From Chaetomium olivaceum (Eukaryota; Ascomycota; Sordariomycetes; Sordariales; Chaetomiaceae): 64,000 nt of DNA. The position numbers and the translations under genes are program-made. A model generated the notes under the pieces. That model saw only the letters and a program-made list of their open reading frames with translations, had not been told where the DNA came from and searched no databases. The number at the start of each line of letters is the position of its first letter. Within the stretch, counting starts at the first letter, position 1. This document shows, one piece after another, positions 1 to 11,431 of the stretch. The stretch spans positions 310,001-374,000 of the forward strand of contig JAYWVB010000012.1 in NCBI GenBank assembly GCA_039881045.1, written 5' to 3'.

Positions 1-1029
1 ACGACTTGAAGGAACTCATGGAAGCAAAAAGGGCTATGGGAACCCAAACTAGGATTAGAGAAGGCGATAGTTAATGTAAATAGCTAGTCTTTGGGTGGGG
101 TTTAAAATTCATCCCCGGAATATAAACTCATGCTAGACATTCCGGCATTCACATGGCGTTTTTACATAGCGGTTTCATCCAATTCATGGATAATGCTATG
201 AAGGAAAAGGCAGGCACACGCAATGGAGTTGGGGTTGAGTGGAGGGGGGGGGGGACAACGACCATAGGTACCAAATCATGGGGACAGTTACGTGGCACTA
301 TCGTCTTGAAAGGCCATCATCCCCTTCTCATAACCGTGTCGGAGGCTGAAAGAAGGGGACGGGGGGGGGGGGGGGGGGGGCGTTGAAGCCTACGTGGCAT
401 AGGACAAAAATGCTCTGCCGACGGTTACAGAGATATTATGCCAATCAAGCTGGTGTTGTGATGGTAACGAGGGTACTGGTTTGTCGCAGTAACCCACTTG
501 TTAGTTTTTCGGGTGGTGTATGGCACGGGTATTTGCATAGCACCAAAGGACCAAACTTACGAAGCTCCTGGTCAACCTTAAACACGTATTTTCTGGTCTT
601 TGTCTCGACTGTATGGTGGCTAGGTGGTGTAAGAATTGTTCCCGTCATCGAGATACTCTAACTAGCAGCGTTTGGCTCTCGTCTAACTGCATAGGCAAAC
701 AACTACTCCGTATGGTCTAATTAATCACCAACTCGTTTAACTCCACTGCTCATTATGATGAAAGATATGCGGTGCAGGCTGACTCTCGAGGTTAGCGAGG
801 GAAACGCTTGTCGACGTTATCTGCTCTCCTTTCTGGTCTGTCTCTGCTGTGCGTGTCTTAAAGGCTGGTTCACATTTCCAACAGATGATTCTTCCACGAC
901 CTGGAAGGGATCCGGCCCGACAGTGCTGTATCGGTACGATAGCCGCATATTTGAGTCTCGGCCCGGAGCGTGAGATCCGGACGGCAGGTCCTTGTTCGGA
1001 CTATCCTCAATTCCCCCTAGCCATTGGCG
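1..1029. other. Intergenic, no gene seen; two poly-G runs
   Basis: No open frame here looks like protein. The notable content is an 11-base G run near 244-254 and a 20-base G run at 361-380. Long G tracts are rare in fungal intergenic DNA and are error-prone in sequencing, so the length of the second is uncertain. Confidence 0.6.
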
Positions 1030-2588
1030 TTAGTACGAGCCAAAACGGCCTGGGAGCGAGCTTGGGCATTGAGCTGAAAACTTACAAAGGAAGACGTAGC
1101 AAAATTCGGCCGCAACAGGGGCCCAGGTGGCTAGTGCCAAAACCTGACCAAAACTCCAGTCGTTCTGCGAGTCTGAGCTCCCGGCCGTGCTGAAGATTTT
1201 GTCCCTCAGTTCAAGAAAGAAGAAGAGAATGGCCCACATTAGTCCACAGACGGCCCACGCAATGCCGAACCGCCAGACAGACCGTAAGCCGCGTATCCAA
1301 CGAGTATTTACCACGCTGGGAATGCCAAAACCCGTGACAAAGAAGGCTGTGATAACCATCCACACCACGGGGACGACGATGACATATATCATGGCCTCCT
1401 CGGTGTCTCGCCAGTAGTCTGGGCCGCCACGTACGTCGCAGGGGTCGTACTCGGCATTTTGACGACTGTTGTAGTCTGGGTTTCCGCGTGGAGAGGGAAT
1501 GTCTGGATGATACCAAGGATCCAAATCGCAACCAAAACCACCCGCCGCATCCACACCCGGTTCATGTCCTTCTTTGACCGGCTTGGACTTTCCGTGTTGG
1601 GGCTCTTTAACGAGTATAGCACCAGAATGGGCAGCACGGAGAACGTCGAGGCTCGGAAGGAAAGAAGCATATCGTATGCGGTGCTGCTATGGTAAGGAAA
1701 GTCCGATGTATCGGGGAGAGCCGCTTGGTTATTCATGCCATGAACGCAAAGGTAGAGGCCGGCGCAAAGCATGGCGAGGCTCATGAGCATGGCCGAAGAT
1801 AGGAAGGCGTCAACTGAGCCCCGAAAGGAGTCGAGCATGCGCTGAGCAAGGGACAGCCTCCGATGTCCGTTGCCCTTATTGGGCCGGAAATACCGACGAA
1901 TATGCCATGTCGTAAAAGCTATCAAGTACATGGTTGCTAGTGCAGCTTCGATAATGTACGAGGTGAAAACCTGGAATAATAGAATTGTGTTAGACAAGGC
2001 GCTATTGCGGGCAGGTACTCTACCTTAATATCTATGCCTACGATGGATGACCAGTTGTTCTCAACTTACACCAATTCCGGTCAAGTCAGAGTTTCCCTGC
2101 AGAGCCATAGCCTGGCAGAACTCGTCGGTACAATGGTCGAGTGCCGGATACTGCAACACATTTGTGAAGAACTCTTTGGTCAAGTTCCAGGGGCCATAGG
2201 TGATTGGGGTTGCTTGATCGTAGATGTTGAATATATACCAGTCCAGGATTTCGCTGTGATACTCTTGAAGCGTCGTGTTTTCCGGGAATGTCGCGTTGGC
2301 TGGCAGTGCTGCGGTGAAGAGGTCGATGCTTGTTGTGAAGGCCGGACCGATGGAGTTATCTGGCTGCGAAGGGTTCGGTGATAGGATGACGCCTAACCAG
2401 TTGCCCCAGATGTCGCAGTTGCTTGAAAAGTTCATCTGTTCCCATGGCGGGAACTGGACGAAGTTGACGCCGTCCGACATGATGGGCAAGGGCTGTTGCG
2501 TCGCAGGCACACTCTGGCCAAAATGTTGAGGGAAAAGACGAGGAAGAACTCTAGGCGCGGGACTTGGTGAGGGACGCTTGAGACACAA
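1030..2588 (-). CDS. Uncharacterised multi-pass membrane protein, apparent frame slip
   Basis: The function is unknown. Exon 1 (2588-2070) codes for a probably extracytoplasmic N-terminal part with paired cysteines (NCDIWGNWLG, DHCTDEFCQAM) and N-glycosylation sequons. A 99-nt intron (1971-2069, GTAAGT..CAG) joins it in phase to a membrane segment beginning VFTSYIIEA. Further hydrophobic segments follow, ending with a region starting GQVLALATWAPV. This arrangement resembles a fungus-specific family of plasma-membrane proteins without assigned function. Near 1500-1550 the reading changes frame with no plausible intron; one extra G in a GG would keep it open. The start may be 2588 or the internal Met at about 2480. 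I am confident that it is coding and unsure of the C-terminal half. Confidence 0.7.
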
Positions 2589-3258
2589 CCTACTACCCCA
2601 TCACAGAGCCTCGCGGCTCTGCTGAAAGCAGTCGGATTTTAGCGCTATTTCCTCGCCAGGGACTGTGTTTGATTGGTGCCGATCCGAGAAGATTGAAAGG
2701 AGTTCCGCACCTCACTCTATACATAGCGATAATGGTTCGGGCCGCAGAGGCGCAGTCAGTCCATTGGGACGGTGCACCCCACCTCCCCCAAAAAGGCCGA
2801 ACTCCAAAAGAAAATAAGTTCGTGTAAAATAGAGTAGAAAATCAAGGGAACACGAAAAGACGAAGGAGAGGAAGAAGAAAAGATGGAACACAGAGTAAGA
2901 TAAATGTAAATCGACCAAAAAAGAGCTTCTCGAGACTTCCGGAATTATTGTTTTGTTCCTACAACTCGAGCTTCTAATCACACTTGAAGCCCGGCTTTTT
3001 TTGCCCATGGGTGCATGAGAGATTGAAGACCCCATCACAGCCGTCATTGGATGTCGCAATCTTTTGGCCCCCAACCAAGGATTGGAGCCTTCTGTTTGGT
3101 CGTTCTTCCCACCAGAAGCATCGCGCTCCGACTCGCGCGGTCGGATCCGGTCAGGGGTCGGGTCACCGACAGTTTTGTGTTTGCACGGAACCACCCAAGC
3201 CGTTGCAGGACAGCATACACGCGTACCGCCCGATATCGCTCCATCATCGGGTACAATC
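2589..3258. other. Spacer between divergent genes at 2588 (-) and 3259 (+)
   Basis: This 0.67-kb spacer is a shared promoter region for the membrane protein and the Zn2Cys6 regulator. It has an A-rich stretch at about 2800-2960. Long open frames occur on both strands but lack coding character. I recognise no specific site. Confidence 0.5.
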
Positions 3259-4729
3259 ATGCTCAAGAGAAAATCACATACCAAATCCCGAAATGGGTGC
3301 CGAAGCTGCAAGAAGCGGCACGTCAAGGTACATCCTGCTGGCTCACTGCCGCCCCTCCTGATGGGACTTTCAGCAAAGTGATGCTGAGCAAGCAAAACCT
3401 GAAACCAGTGCGACGAACAAGGTCCGCCATGTCTACACTGCATCATGCGAAAAGAGCCCGACACATGTACATATGCGTTTCTGCGACAACCCCGCGTCGT
3501 CTGGCCGGCCGTCGCCGTCGTCTTTGGTGGTTCCCGCTCCGGTAGTGCCGCCCACACTCCCGCCAAGCGCCTTTTCTTCTAGTTCGTCTTCCGCAACCTC
3601 GACAGAGAACAACCGCATTCTCGAGCTCGAACTTATGCACCGCTGGTCCACCCGGTCATGGACCTGTGCCGAGTCCACCTTGGTGTGCCGCGCCTATCTA
3701 ACAGAGCATCTCCCTCGTGCCGCTCTCCGAAACGGGTACCTCCTCCACGCCATCCTCGCCACCGCAGCCGTGGACCTAGCCGTGTCCTACAAAAACAACA
3801 ACTCGCCCAGCAACTCGGCGTCCTATTTCCAAACGGCTCTGGAGTACGGGAACAAAGCCATGTCCGAATTTCGAGCGCAGGTGACAGCCGTGACACCCGA
3901 AAACGTCGACCTGGTCTTTTACTTCTCGAGTCTGGTGGGCGTCGTGCATTTCTCGGTGCCGCCAGCCGACAAAGACGCGAGCATCATTGACCGCGTGTGC
4001 GAGCACGCCGAGGTGACGCTCAAATCAGGCCACATCGTCGTGGAGAACATGGCGTGGATCCTGGCCGGCCCGAGTCCCCTCCCCACCGTGCTGCGGCAGT
4101 ACACGGTGGACGTGGCGTTAATGGACGAGTTGGACCAACGGACCCGCACCGCGTTGGAACTCATGTCGTCCGTCTCCCGCCACGTCCGGGTGCCCCCAAC
4201 CAGTCCGACCATTCAGGGCAGTGCTACTCTTACCGGAGAAATGCCGGTTTTGTCGCAAAACGGACAGGGTCCATTGGCTCGTGAGCTTCATCTTTACCAG
4301 CTTGCCATCGGCCAGACGAAATATTGTTATGCAGAGGACCTCCGGGACAAGCGCAAGGCCTACTTCCATACCATGTTTGCCGTTGGAGGAGCCCCTTTCT
4401 CGGCAGCCGTCCGAAACCGGGAACCCATGGCCCTCTTTATCCTCATGTACTGGGGGGTTCTCGTCCATCGGGGCAGACGGGATCCGTCGCTTTGGGTCCT
4501 GGTGCCTGAAGGACGCAATATTGTAGCCGAGAGCTCGTCGCTGGTGCTTTTCTCAGAAATTGTGGATGTTCCAGGGGTACGAGAAGGGATTGCGTGGACT
4601 CGTTTTCAGGTCGGGCTATCTGAACTTCCTGGATGTGCCTTGCCCCCTATGTTGGCGGAGACGGGGATCGTGGCTGGGATGAATATGGACGCGACAGAGG
4701 GGTTGAATGTATCAGAGGATGAATTATGA
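3259..4729 (+). CDS. Zn2Cys6 (C6) fungal transcription factor
   Basis: A nuclear DNA-binding regulator of about 427 aa. The proposed exons are 3259-3327, 3409-3476 and 3583-4729. Splicing the first two builds a complete binuclear zinc cluster: NGCRSCKKRHVK joined to CDEQGPPCLHC and a sixth Cys in EPDTC, spacing C-x2-C-x6-C-x6-C-x2-C-x8-C. Intron 1 (81 nt) splits the cluster directly before its third Cys, a common position. Intron 2 (3477-3582, 106 nt) is the solution that keeps the sixth Cys and restores frame; its donor GTTTCT is weak. The rest (LELELMHRWSTRSW, then NGYLLHAILATAAVDLA) matches the helical regulatory half of UPC2-like C6 proteins. The target genes are unknown. It lies tail-to-tail with the TAP hydrolase. 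Confidence 0.82.
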
Positions 4730-5141
4730 AAATGAACAGCAGAGAGATATCTAGCAGGTATTATACGGACTACGCTTTATTAATGAGGAGCAGCGGATGT
4801 ATGGCAGCGTTCAGAGGGGGTTCACCTAACGTCGAAAGATAGGTATAAAACCAAGAGGATCAATTGTGATAAAGGTCAGAGAAACAAGAACAGCCCTGGA
4901 TCCCATTCTTTTAAATTGCAATCTATTAGTTAGCAAACTCTTTTCTCTCTTCATCGCGTTCTATCAAATTCCACTCGACAAACTCAAACAGAAAGACGAA
5001 GGAAAAGCCGGACAAGAATCGAAACAAATGTTCAGACGGATAGTTAAGGGGGTCCGTGATGGGAAGTTCAACAGCGTAGGGAGTTTAGATCTTCCATCTC
5101 TGCTGCACCATCCGCTTCTCCACTGGCGTGCTGTTCTTACT
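4730..5141. other. Short convergent spacer
   Basis: These 0.4 kb separate the 3' ends of the C6 regulator and the TAP hydrolase and hold both 3' untranslated regions. The open frames across it are antisense to the hydrolase end and have no coding character. Confidence 0.6.
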
Positions 5142-7154
5142 CTAACCAGCAACCTCTTCCAGCACATCGTCCCAGGTGTAACTGGAGAAAGGATGAGGTG
5201 CATCACAGACGCTTCCAGGCTTGGGGAGTGTGCCGTTCTGCCAATACGCCCTGGTGGCCAGGAACCCGCACATAGACGGGGCGCCGAATGTGGCGTGCTT
5301 CCCAAGGTATCGCTATGAGTACGGGCTCGTTCTGAAGAAAGGGGAGGGGAGGGGAACACTTACACCAGTACTATTCACCTCCAGCACCGCACTCCCCTCA
5401 AATCCCGAGCTCACGTTGAACGCGCTCCTCAAAGCGGTATGTGCATCGCGGGTATTGCTCGCCAAAAGGATTGGGTTCTTGGTCTTGACCTGGAAATCCC
5501 CCTGATAAATCTCCCTCGCCTTCCACGGCCACTGCGCGCAGTGCGCCGTGATAGAGCTAACGGTATCTCCCGCAAATCTGCTAACCTCGTAGAGTTTCTT
5601 AAAGACACCGTCTTGTTCTTGGGCCTCAAATGACTCGAGTCTGACGATGCGATCGCTGCAGTGGATGCCGTACAGGCCGAATACGACCGGAAAACTGGAA
5701 ATGGCAAGCTCCGTCGCTGTGGCGGGCTGCACAAAAGATTGGAGGGCAGCTCTACTTTCGGTTTCGTTTCCGTAGAGGATTGTGGCTAGCGCGGTAGACA
5801 TGGCGGGCCATCCACCCACGCTTTTCAGCTCTCCTAAAACGATGCTCTTGAAGGTTCCCATGTCAACCAGCGTGGTGCCCGCTGCAACTGGGGAGATCCG
5901 CAGGCCGTCGATAAATGCCCATGCGTCGTCGTGAATTTCCGAGGCCGTCTTGTTGAAGCGCGCTAGCGCGCATTCGCCGGGCGCCGCGGTCATGCAGCTT
6001 TCGAAGAAGTAGCGGAAGACGAGGTCTGCGTCGGACCATTGTTCGTAATCACTGGGATGGATGTTAAGAGGTGAGAAGAAAAAGCCAGAAACAGATGAGA
6101 ACACGAGTGTAGAAATGGAGGGAAATGACCTACGCGTGTGCGTGATAGTACTCGCGGGTGTTGGACACGCCATCGATAATCATCCTATCGATCTTGTCGG
6201 GAAACATTGCCGCGACGGTAGCTCCAAGTGTGGTTCCGTATGAGATTCCTTTTCATTCGCGTCAGAACTTGTCTCTTTTGCAGACATGGCCATGATGATT
6301 GCAAGGCCGGACCAAAGCCAGACCACAACCCGGGGCAACACTCACCCCAGTATCGTATCAACCCATCGTCCGAGATGGCCTCGGCAACGTGAAGAATATC
6401 CCTCGCAACAAAGGCCGTGCCGATAAACTCGCCGATCTCGTTTACATTTCCGTCTTCTTTGCAAATATCCGCGTCGATAGCGCCGCGCTCCCAGGATCGT
6501 CGCTCCGAATTGTCCGACTCGAGAGTCGATCCGATCTCGTTGAGAATTTGGCCCATGGTAAAGGTATTATTGGTGCAGACAAAGGGAATCGTGGTGCCAG
6601 TTCCTCTGTTCAGATCGTGTGAGCTGTGTTGCTGCTTTCACTGTATGGGGCTGGGGGTAGGGATATCGTTGGACGCACCGAGGATCAAAACCGATAAGAT
6701 CGTATTCGCCGCCGCTGAGTCTATATTTACCAGGACCGTTAATGACATTGCTTTTGCCACCTCAAGGATTTGTGCCTCCCACTTCCCCTCACGGGTATAA
6801 AAGGAACACAAAACAGAAAGGGAAAACGTACGCCTGCAGCAGCTCCCCATACAAAACAGTCCCACCCCGTGCCGGTGAGCCCGGCCCTCCAAAGTTCATC
6901 TGGATCCCGCCGCGCGATGGCTGGGTAGGGGCCAGCACCTTGACGAGCTGCAGGTCGACTGTCTTGTCTTTGGCGGACTCGGCGGTGCCGGTGTAGTCCA
7001 GCGGAACCGTCAGGATTCCGCATTGAAGCTCAAGCGTCGTGTTGAACTCGCCGACGGGGCATGGAGCCCAGTCGACTTTTGGTGTTGCCGCCGAGGCCGC
7101 AAGGCCCGTTAAGGCGAGGGATGTCAAGGAGAGTGAGAGAAAGTGGGTGGTCAT
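5142..7154 (-). CDS. Secreted TAP-like alpha/beta hydrolase (peptidase S33 type)
   Basis: Probable extracellular serine hydrolase of the tripeptidyl-aminopeptidase-like family, 532 aa. Six exons fit without a break: 7154-6832, 6720-6679, 6605-6346, 6248-6134, 6051-5364 and 5312-5142. A signal peptide is visible (MTTHFLSLSLTSLALTGLAA). Next come the oxyanion region NFGGPGSPARGG, GGEYDLIGFDPRGTG, the nucleophile motif YWGISYGTTLG assembled across intron 3, the family hallmark HCAQWPWKARE, the acid residue in ASNTRDAHT and the catalytic His in KHATFG near the end. All three members of the triad are present and the length is normal, so the enzyme should be active. Substrate specificity cannot be read from sequence. 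It faces the C6 regulator tail-to-tail. Confidence 0.92.
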
Positions 7155-9422
7155 GGTGGTGGGCTTAGAGGATGGTAGTACTTGCTTTCATGGCAGACAA
7201 GGCCTATCCAAAACATGGCGTTTGGTGGAGGGATATATATACTCTCGATGTCCAGGACGGACCCGCCGTCCAGTCTGTAAGACATGACCGTGGCAGTGTT
7301 AAGTAATTGTTCAGCCCATGTCTCTTGTGCATGGCACGATAGGTACGGTACTTGGGTACCCAATCCATGGAGCACCGTCTGTTCAACGTCGTTGATGATC
7401 CCATCCCAAAGGAGGATGATGCTGAGCATGGTTGCTGAAGTCAGCCAATCGCGTCCTCTTCACAGCTTCCTTGGTCCGTTACATAATCATACAGACACGC
7501 GGGTTTGACGGCGCGTGAGAGGCTCCTGTCCAGATGTTTTGTGGGACACGGTCGGTGGTGCTGGGCATGGGGGCATGGGGCGCTCGGCTTAACGGGCTGT
7601 GGCTGAGATGGCGGGAACGTGAGACAGGCAACAGAATAACCGTGTATTAGGTACCTGACATGTACATCGGCAAGACACAGCATACTAAATTGCTTGTGGC
7701 TGAAAAAAAAGATCAGCATCTTTTTGCGTGCAGAATGGGTTGCCGTCAAGGGTGTCAATTGTCATCGGGACGACCGCGATTACAGATTCCCGGGGCCCCC
7801 GAGTCAGCGGCGATAAAACACGCGTGTTGGATCTTATCTGATTGGCTCACTGTCTATTAACCGTATTGGGATAAGTGATTGCATCTCAGTCTCACCGCAA
7901 CATACCCTCAGCCTGTTTGTCTGGCTTGAGAGAAACCCAAAACTTGGTTGGCGGATTTACCGTTTGATGGTATTACCTTTAACTCTCGGAGAAACACCTC
8001 CGTATATTGACGAATGGATGCCGTGAGAACCTGTATATTGCTGTCACGCAGGTCACTCAACCTTCAACCCCATATGTATTCGGAATCAGCATCAACTTTC
8101 TCCGACAGGGACGCGGCTCAGCAGCTTTGGTGGTGTGAAAATGTGGGGCTTCCGGCAGTTGAGTAGGAGGAACTCCTATTTACGGAGGGCTGGTTTTGTT
8201 TTAGTTGTGTGGTGACTGGGGAACAGTATGGACCGCAGCAGCTTCTCTGGTGGCAAGTATGGGAACTGGGCTGATGTGGATTCAAATGATAACTAGTCGC
8301 TGAGTCAGGAAAGGGGACGAGTTGCATCATTATCGTGTTATAGAGGTCCCCGGTTCAAGGGGCTGTCACGGACCTGGACGCAGGTGGGCAGATGGGCAAC
8401 ATCATGCCGCACCGGGGGCAACTCAAACCCAAGAGATAATAAGCATTGTGAGAGATATCCTTCAATCCAAAATCAACCAATGACGAATTCACAGTTGAAG
8501 GGATCAACGACCGGATCATGAGGAACTTTGAATGATCCAAAGAATTCAGGGGCACGGAGTAAGCAAGTACTTCAAGATAGACGGGAGATAGTAAAGGGCT
8601 ACTCATCCTGAAGGACCTCGGGGGACAGCCGATTAGCAGTTATACTCGGCATTCTCCGCAAACTTAGAACCTGCTGTATTGGATACGCGTTTAATGGTGA
8701 GCGATTGGAATGATGATGCAATGGAGCCGTTGATTGCAAAACTGGTGAGTGTGACTCCACATTTCTCTAACTCTCTTCGCTACCTACTGTCGCGAATACA
8801 TTTAAGCTTTTTTGGCATCGAGTTCCCCATTGCCCATCACCCGTCTTTGCTCAACCTACAAGGACTAGAACGTGGCGTGCCCGGTCAACGGTCCGCCGGC
8901 CACCCAACCACTGGACCACGCGCGTGCGCGCATGCCAAGGAAATAAAACGTTCTGCACCGCAGAGAGGCAAAAGCTGATAGGTCGCCGAGGTCGAGTTGC
9001 CTGCGGCCTTGAGCGGGTGGTCGGCGGACCGTTGACCGGGCACGCCACGCTCCCGTCTCTCCTTGCTGTGCCTCAGCCCCAGAGGGTGAGGCGCTGATGG
9101 GGTTGCATGGTGCCCGCTCTTGTGCATTGCTGCGTCTGATACGAGTATGCATGCATCTGCACAGTGCAAGTAAGCTGCAGGAGGCCTTGGGCCACCACAA
9201 TCGGTGATTTGAGTCAGACAACGCCCATCCTCGATCCACGCAACCTTTTCGCCGGAATTCGCGATAATAGGCAGTGGCGGGTTTTCTTTTTTGGTTTACC
9301 TACAGAATTATCCAAAAGCGTCATCAGATTTACTCGCACTCAGCAACCACTCACTCCAGTACCCCTCACGGCGGTGAGAGTGAAACGAGGTCGTATTCCG
9401 TCCAGGTAGCACACACGACACC
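7155..9422. other. Long spacer, no gene supported; contains an inverted repeat
   Basis: This 2.3-kb stretch contains the hydrolase promoter and little else. Open frames are short and lack family signatures. The one structured element is the 35-bp inverted repeat at 8871-9049, listed separately. Confidence 0.55.
8871..9049. repeat. 35-bp inverted repeat around a 109-bp centre
   Basis: The left arm 8871-8905 and right arm 9015-9049 are reverse complements at 34 of 35 positions. The arms are GC-rich and contain ACGGTCCGCCG on the plus strand at left. The 109-bp centre is not obviously coding. On the minus strand the left arm and the bases preceding it (GGTCCAGTGGTTGGGTGG) faintly resemble the A box of a tRNA promoter. 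It could be two inverted copies of a short tRNA-derived element, a miniature inverted-repeat element, or a chance hairpin. Confidence 0.7.
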
Positions 9423-11078
9423 ATGAAATCGCCTTTGATCTACGCCTCACGATGTCTCAGCGATATGGAGGACCGCTGGATCCCTTACTCGGCCCTCTGG
9501 TGGCGTTTCTGGACCCCACGCATCCCGCGCGGTGAGCGCTACCAAGAAGGCGCCTTCACCGGTTACACCAACGACGACGAGGACGACGAGGACCTCTCCG
9601 ACATGGCCCTACTCGACATCCGCCGCATGCTAGCCATCCCTATCATTCGCCGCATCTACGAAAAGCTCCCCTACATCGACGTCGTCCCCATCACCCGCCC
9701 CTACGAAGAAATGACCCCCGCCCAGCGCGACGAGCGCACCGCCTTCGTAATCGAGTCCACCCTAACCGCCTACGCCGACGGCAAGGCCCTCTACCCACGC
9801 GCGACCATCGAACGCATCGAAGCCCAGCTCACCGCCGCGGGCGCGACCCTCGCCCGTCGGCGCAAAGACCACCACCACCGCCGCCGCAACCCGCTCAAAC
9901 GGCTCAGCCGCGGCCTCCGCCACAAGCTCTTCTCGCACTGCGAAGCGCCCCAAACCGCCTTCCTCTCCTTCCCGGCCTACGACGGCGTCACCACCCACGT
10001 GTCCACCTGGTCCCCCGGCGCCGAGCTCGCCTACGCCAACCCCTCTTCGGATTCCGACTCCGACTCGGACAACGACGACAATACGGCCGCGCCGCTGGCG
10101 GTCTACCGCCCTGGCCGCTCGCAGATCGAGTTCCGCACGATCCAGGAGCTGACACAGCCTGACCCGGGGAACGTTGAGGAACAGTTCGCGCCGGATAGCT
10201 GGATGGCGGCGGTCGGGTACCAGCCCGTGGTGGTGCGCATGCGGCCGACGGCGCCCGAGGATTTGGTGGATTTCTTTGGGTTGGAAAGCGCGCAGCTGGG
10301 GGTGGAGGGGTTGCGGGAAAGGTTGGGGGAGTATTGTGCGCGGGTGAGAGGGGAAAAGGATTGGGGGCTGTTGGAGGCGGGAGTGAGGGAGCGGTGGGGA
10401 GGTGAACCTGATGGGGGGGTGTTGAGGGGCGTGAGAGGGTGGTGTTCTTTTGTGCGACTGGGTTCAGTGGGGATTGTGAGTTTTCTAAGAGGGCCATGTA
10501 TGTGTTGGCTATGGTCGTGTGTCTGAAGGAATTGCTGGCGGAATTGCGCGGGGGGATAAACCCGGGGCACAAAGCAATGCCCATTTACATGCCGGCGTTC
10601 GGAATAGTGCGCCGGTGGAATGCGGCCGAGCGGGAGTTCCTCCAAAGTAATGGGGTCGAGTTTGTCGAGTCCAACGGGGAGCTCTTTCTTAAGGTGAATG
10701 AGCGGACCGTGGTCATGTCGTACCGAAACTGGAACCCCGTCAAGCAGGTGGTGGCCGATATTGCGAAGCCCGCGGTACTAATCTGCCGGGCGATATCCGA
10801 CGACCCAGAGCAGGACTTTGCATGGCAGGATGAACAGGTTGGGGGACACGGATGACGAGGAAACGATAAGGGTGCCTGTGGTCAGGTCTAGGGCACTTGC
10901 CCCGTACAGCATGACAGATGATCCGGATTCTCCGAGAGTGAGAAAGTTGGTCGAGGACTATGATGGGTTTGAGCTACCGGAGCTTATCGAGGAACTACCG
11001 GGGGAGACGACAGGTAAAGAGGTTTTGAAGCTTTATATGAGGAAGCCCAATACGTCGACCAAAATGGAGTATTGGTAG
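9423..11078 (+). CDS. SRR1-like domain protein, two frame slips at G runs
   Basis: A protein of about 550 aa if read through. The N-terminal 310 aa are in one frame: an arginine/histidine-rich basic stretch and acidic runs (NDDEDDEDLSD, SDSDSDSDNDD) around an otherwise ordered region. The second block (10439-10855) carries the SRR1-like signature, with an opening strand VVFFCATGF, then GHKAMPIYMP, and the characteristic WNPVKQVVADIAKPAVLIC. A third block (10850-11078) is an acidic C-terminal tail. The frame changes lie at a 7-G run (about 10411-10417, one G short) and a 5-G run (about 10838-10842, one G too many), and no intron explains either. SRR1-like proteins are linked to circadian and heme-related functions in other eukaryotes; the role in moulds is not established. 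Confidence 0.68.
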
Positions 11079-11431
11079 GCACTCGTGACGGTTTGAAGAG
11101 TCGATGGATCTATACGAAGGCAGGCGATGTCTGCAGTGTAACTGAGAGGAAAAGCTTGATACCTTACCCACTTCATTCCCATCCCCCTACCCCAACATTG
11201 CTCTCGACGATGTTACCCCGTTATACGTTGCACTCACTTGCCGCACAGCAGCCCATAGCCCCTCGTCGAACGGTACCTAGGTATGTGCTCGACCAACTTC
11301 ATTACTTAAAGGTATCTAGTAGTACGCCAATGCTAAAGAAAATACAAACCCGTGTAACAAATCAACGTACCAGACAGAAACGCTACAGTGACACTTCCAG
11401 CTTTTTCCAACCGACTCCATCAAACTCCCCT
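11079..11431. other. Convergent spacer
   Basis: These 0.35 kb between the SRR1-like gene and the MFS transporter should hold both 3' untranslated regions. An open frame runs across it (11072-11521), but it overlaps the transporter's last exon and shows no family feature. Confidence 0.5.

Noticed and set aside
7151..7429. Minus-strand frame upstream of the TAP hydrolase as an extra N-terminal exon
   Set aside because: The hydrolase already begins with a complete signal peptide at 7154.
9762..9998. Minus-strand frame of 78 aa, Gly/Glu/Val-rich
   Set aside because: It is the shadow of the GC-rich codons of the SRR1-like gene on the other strand; it has no signal of its own.
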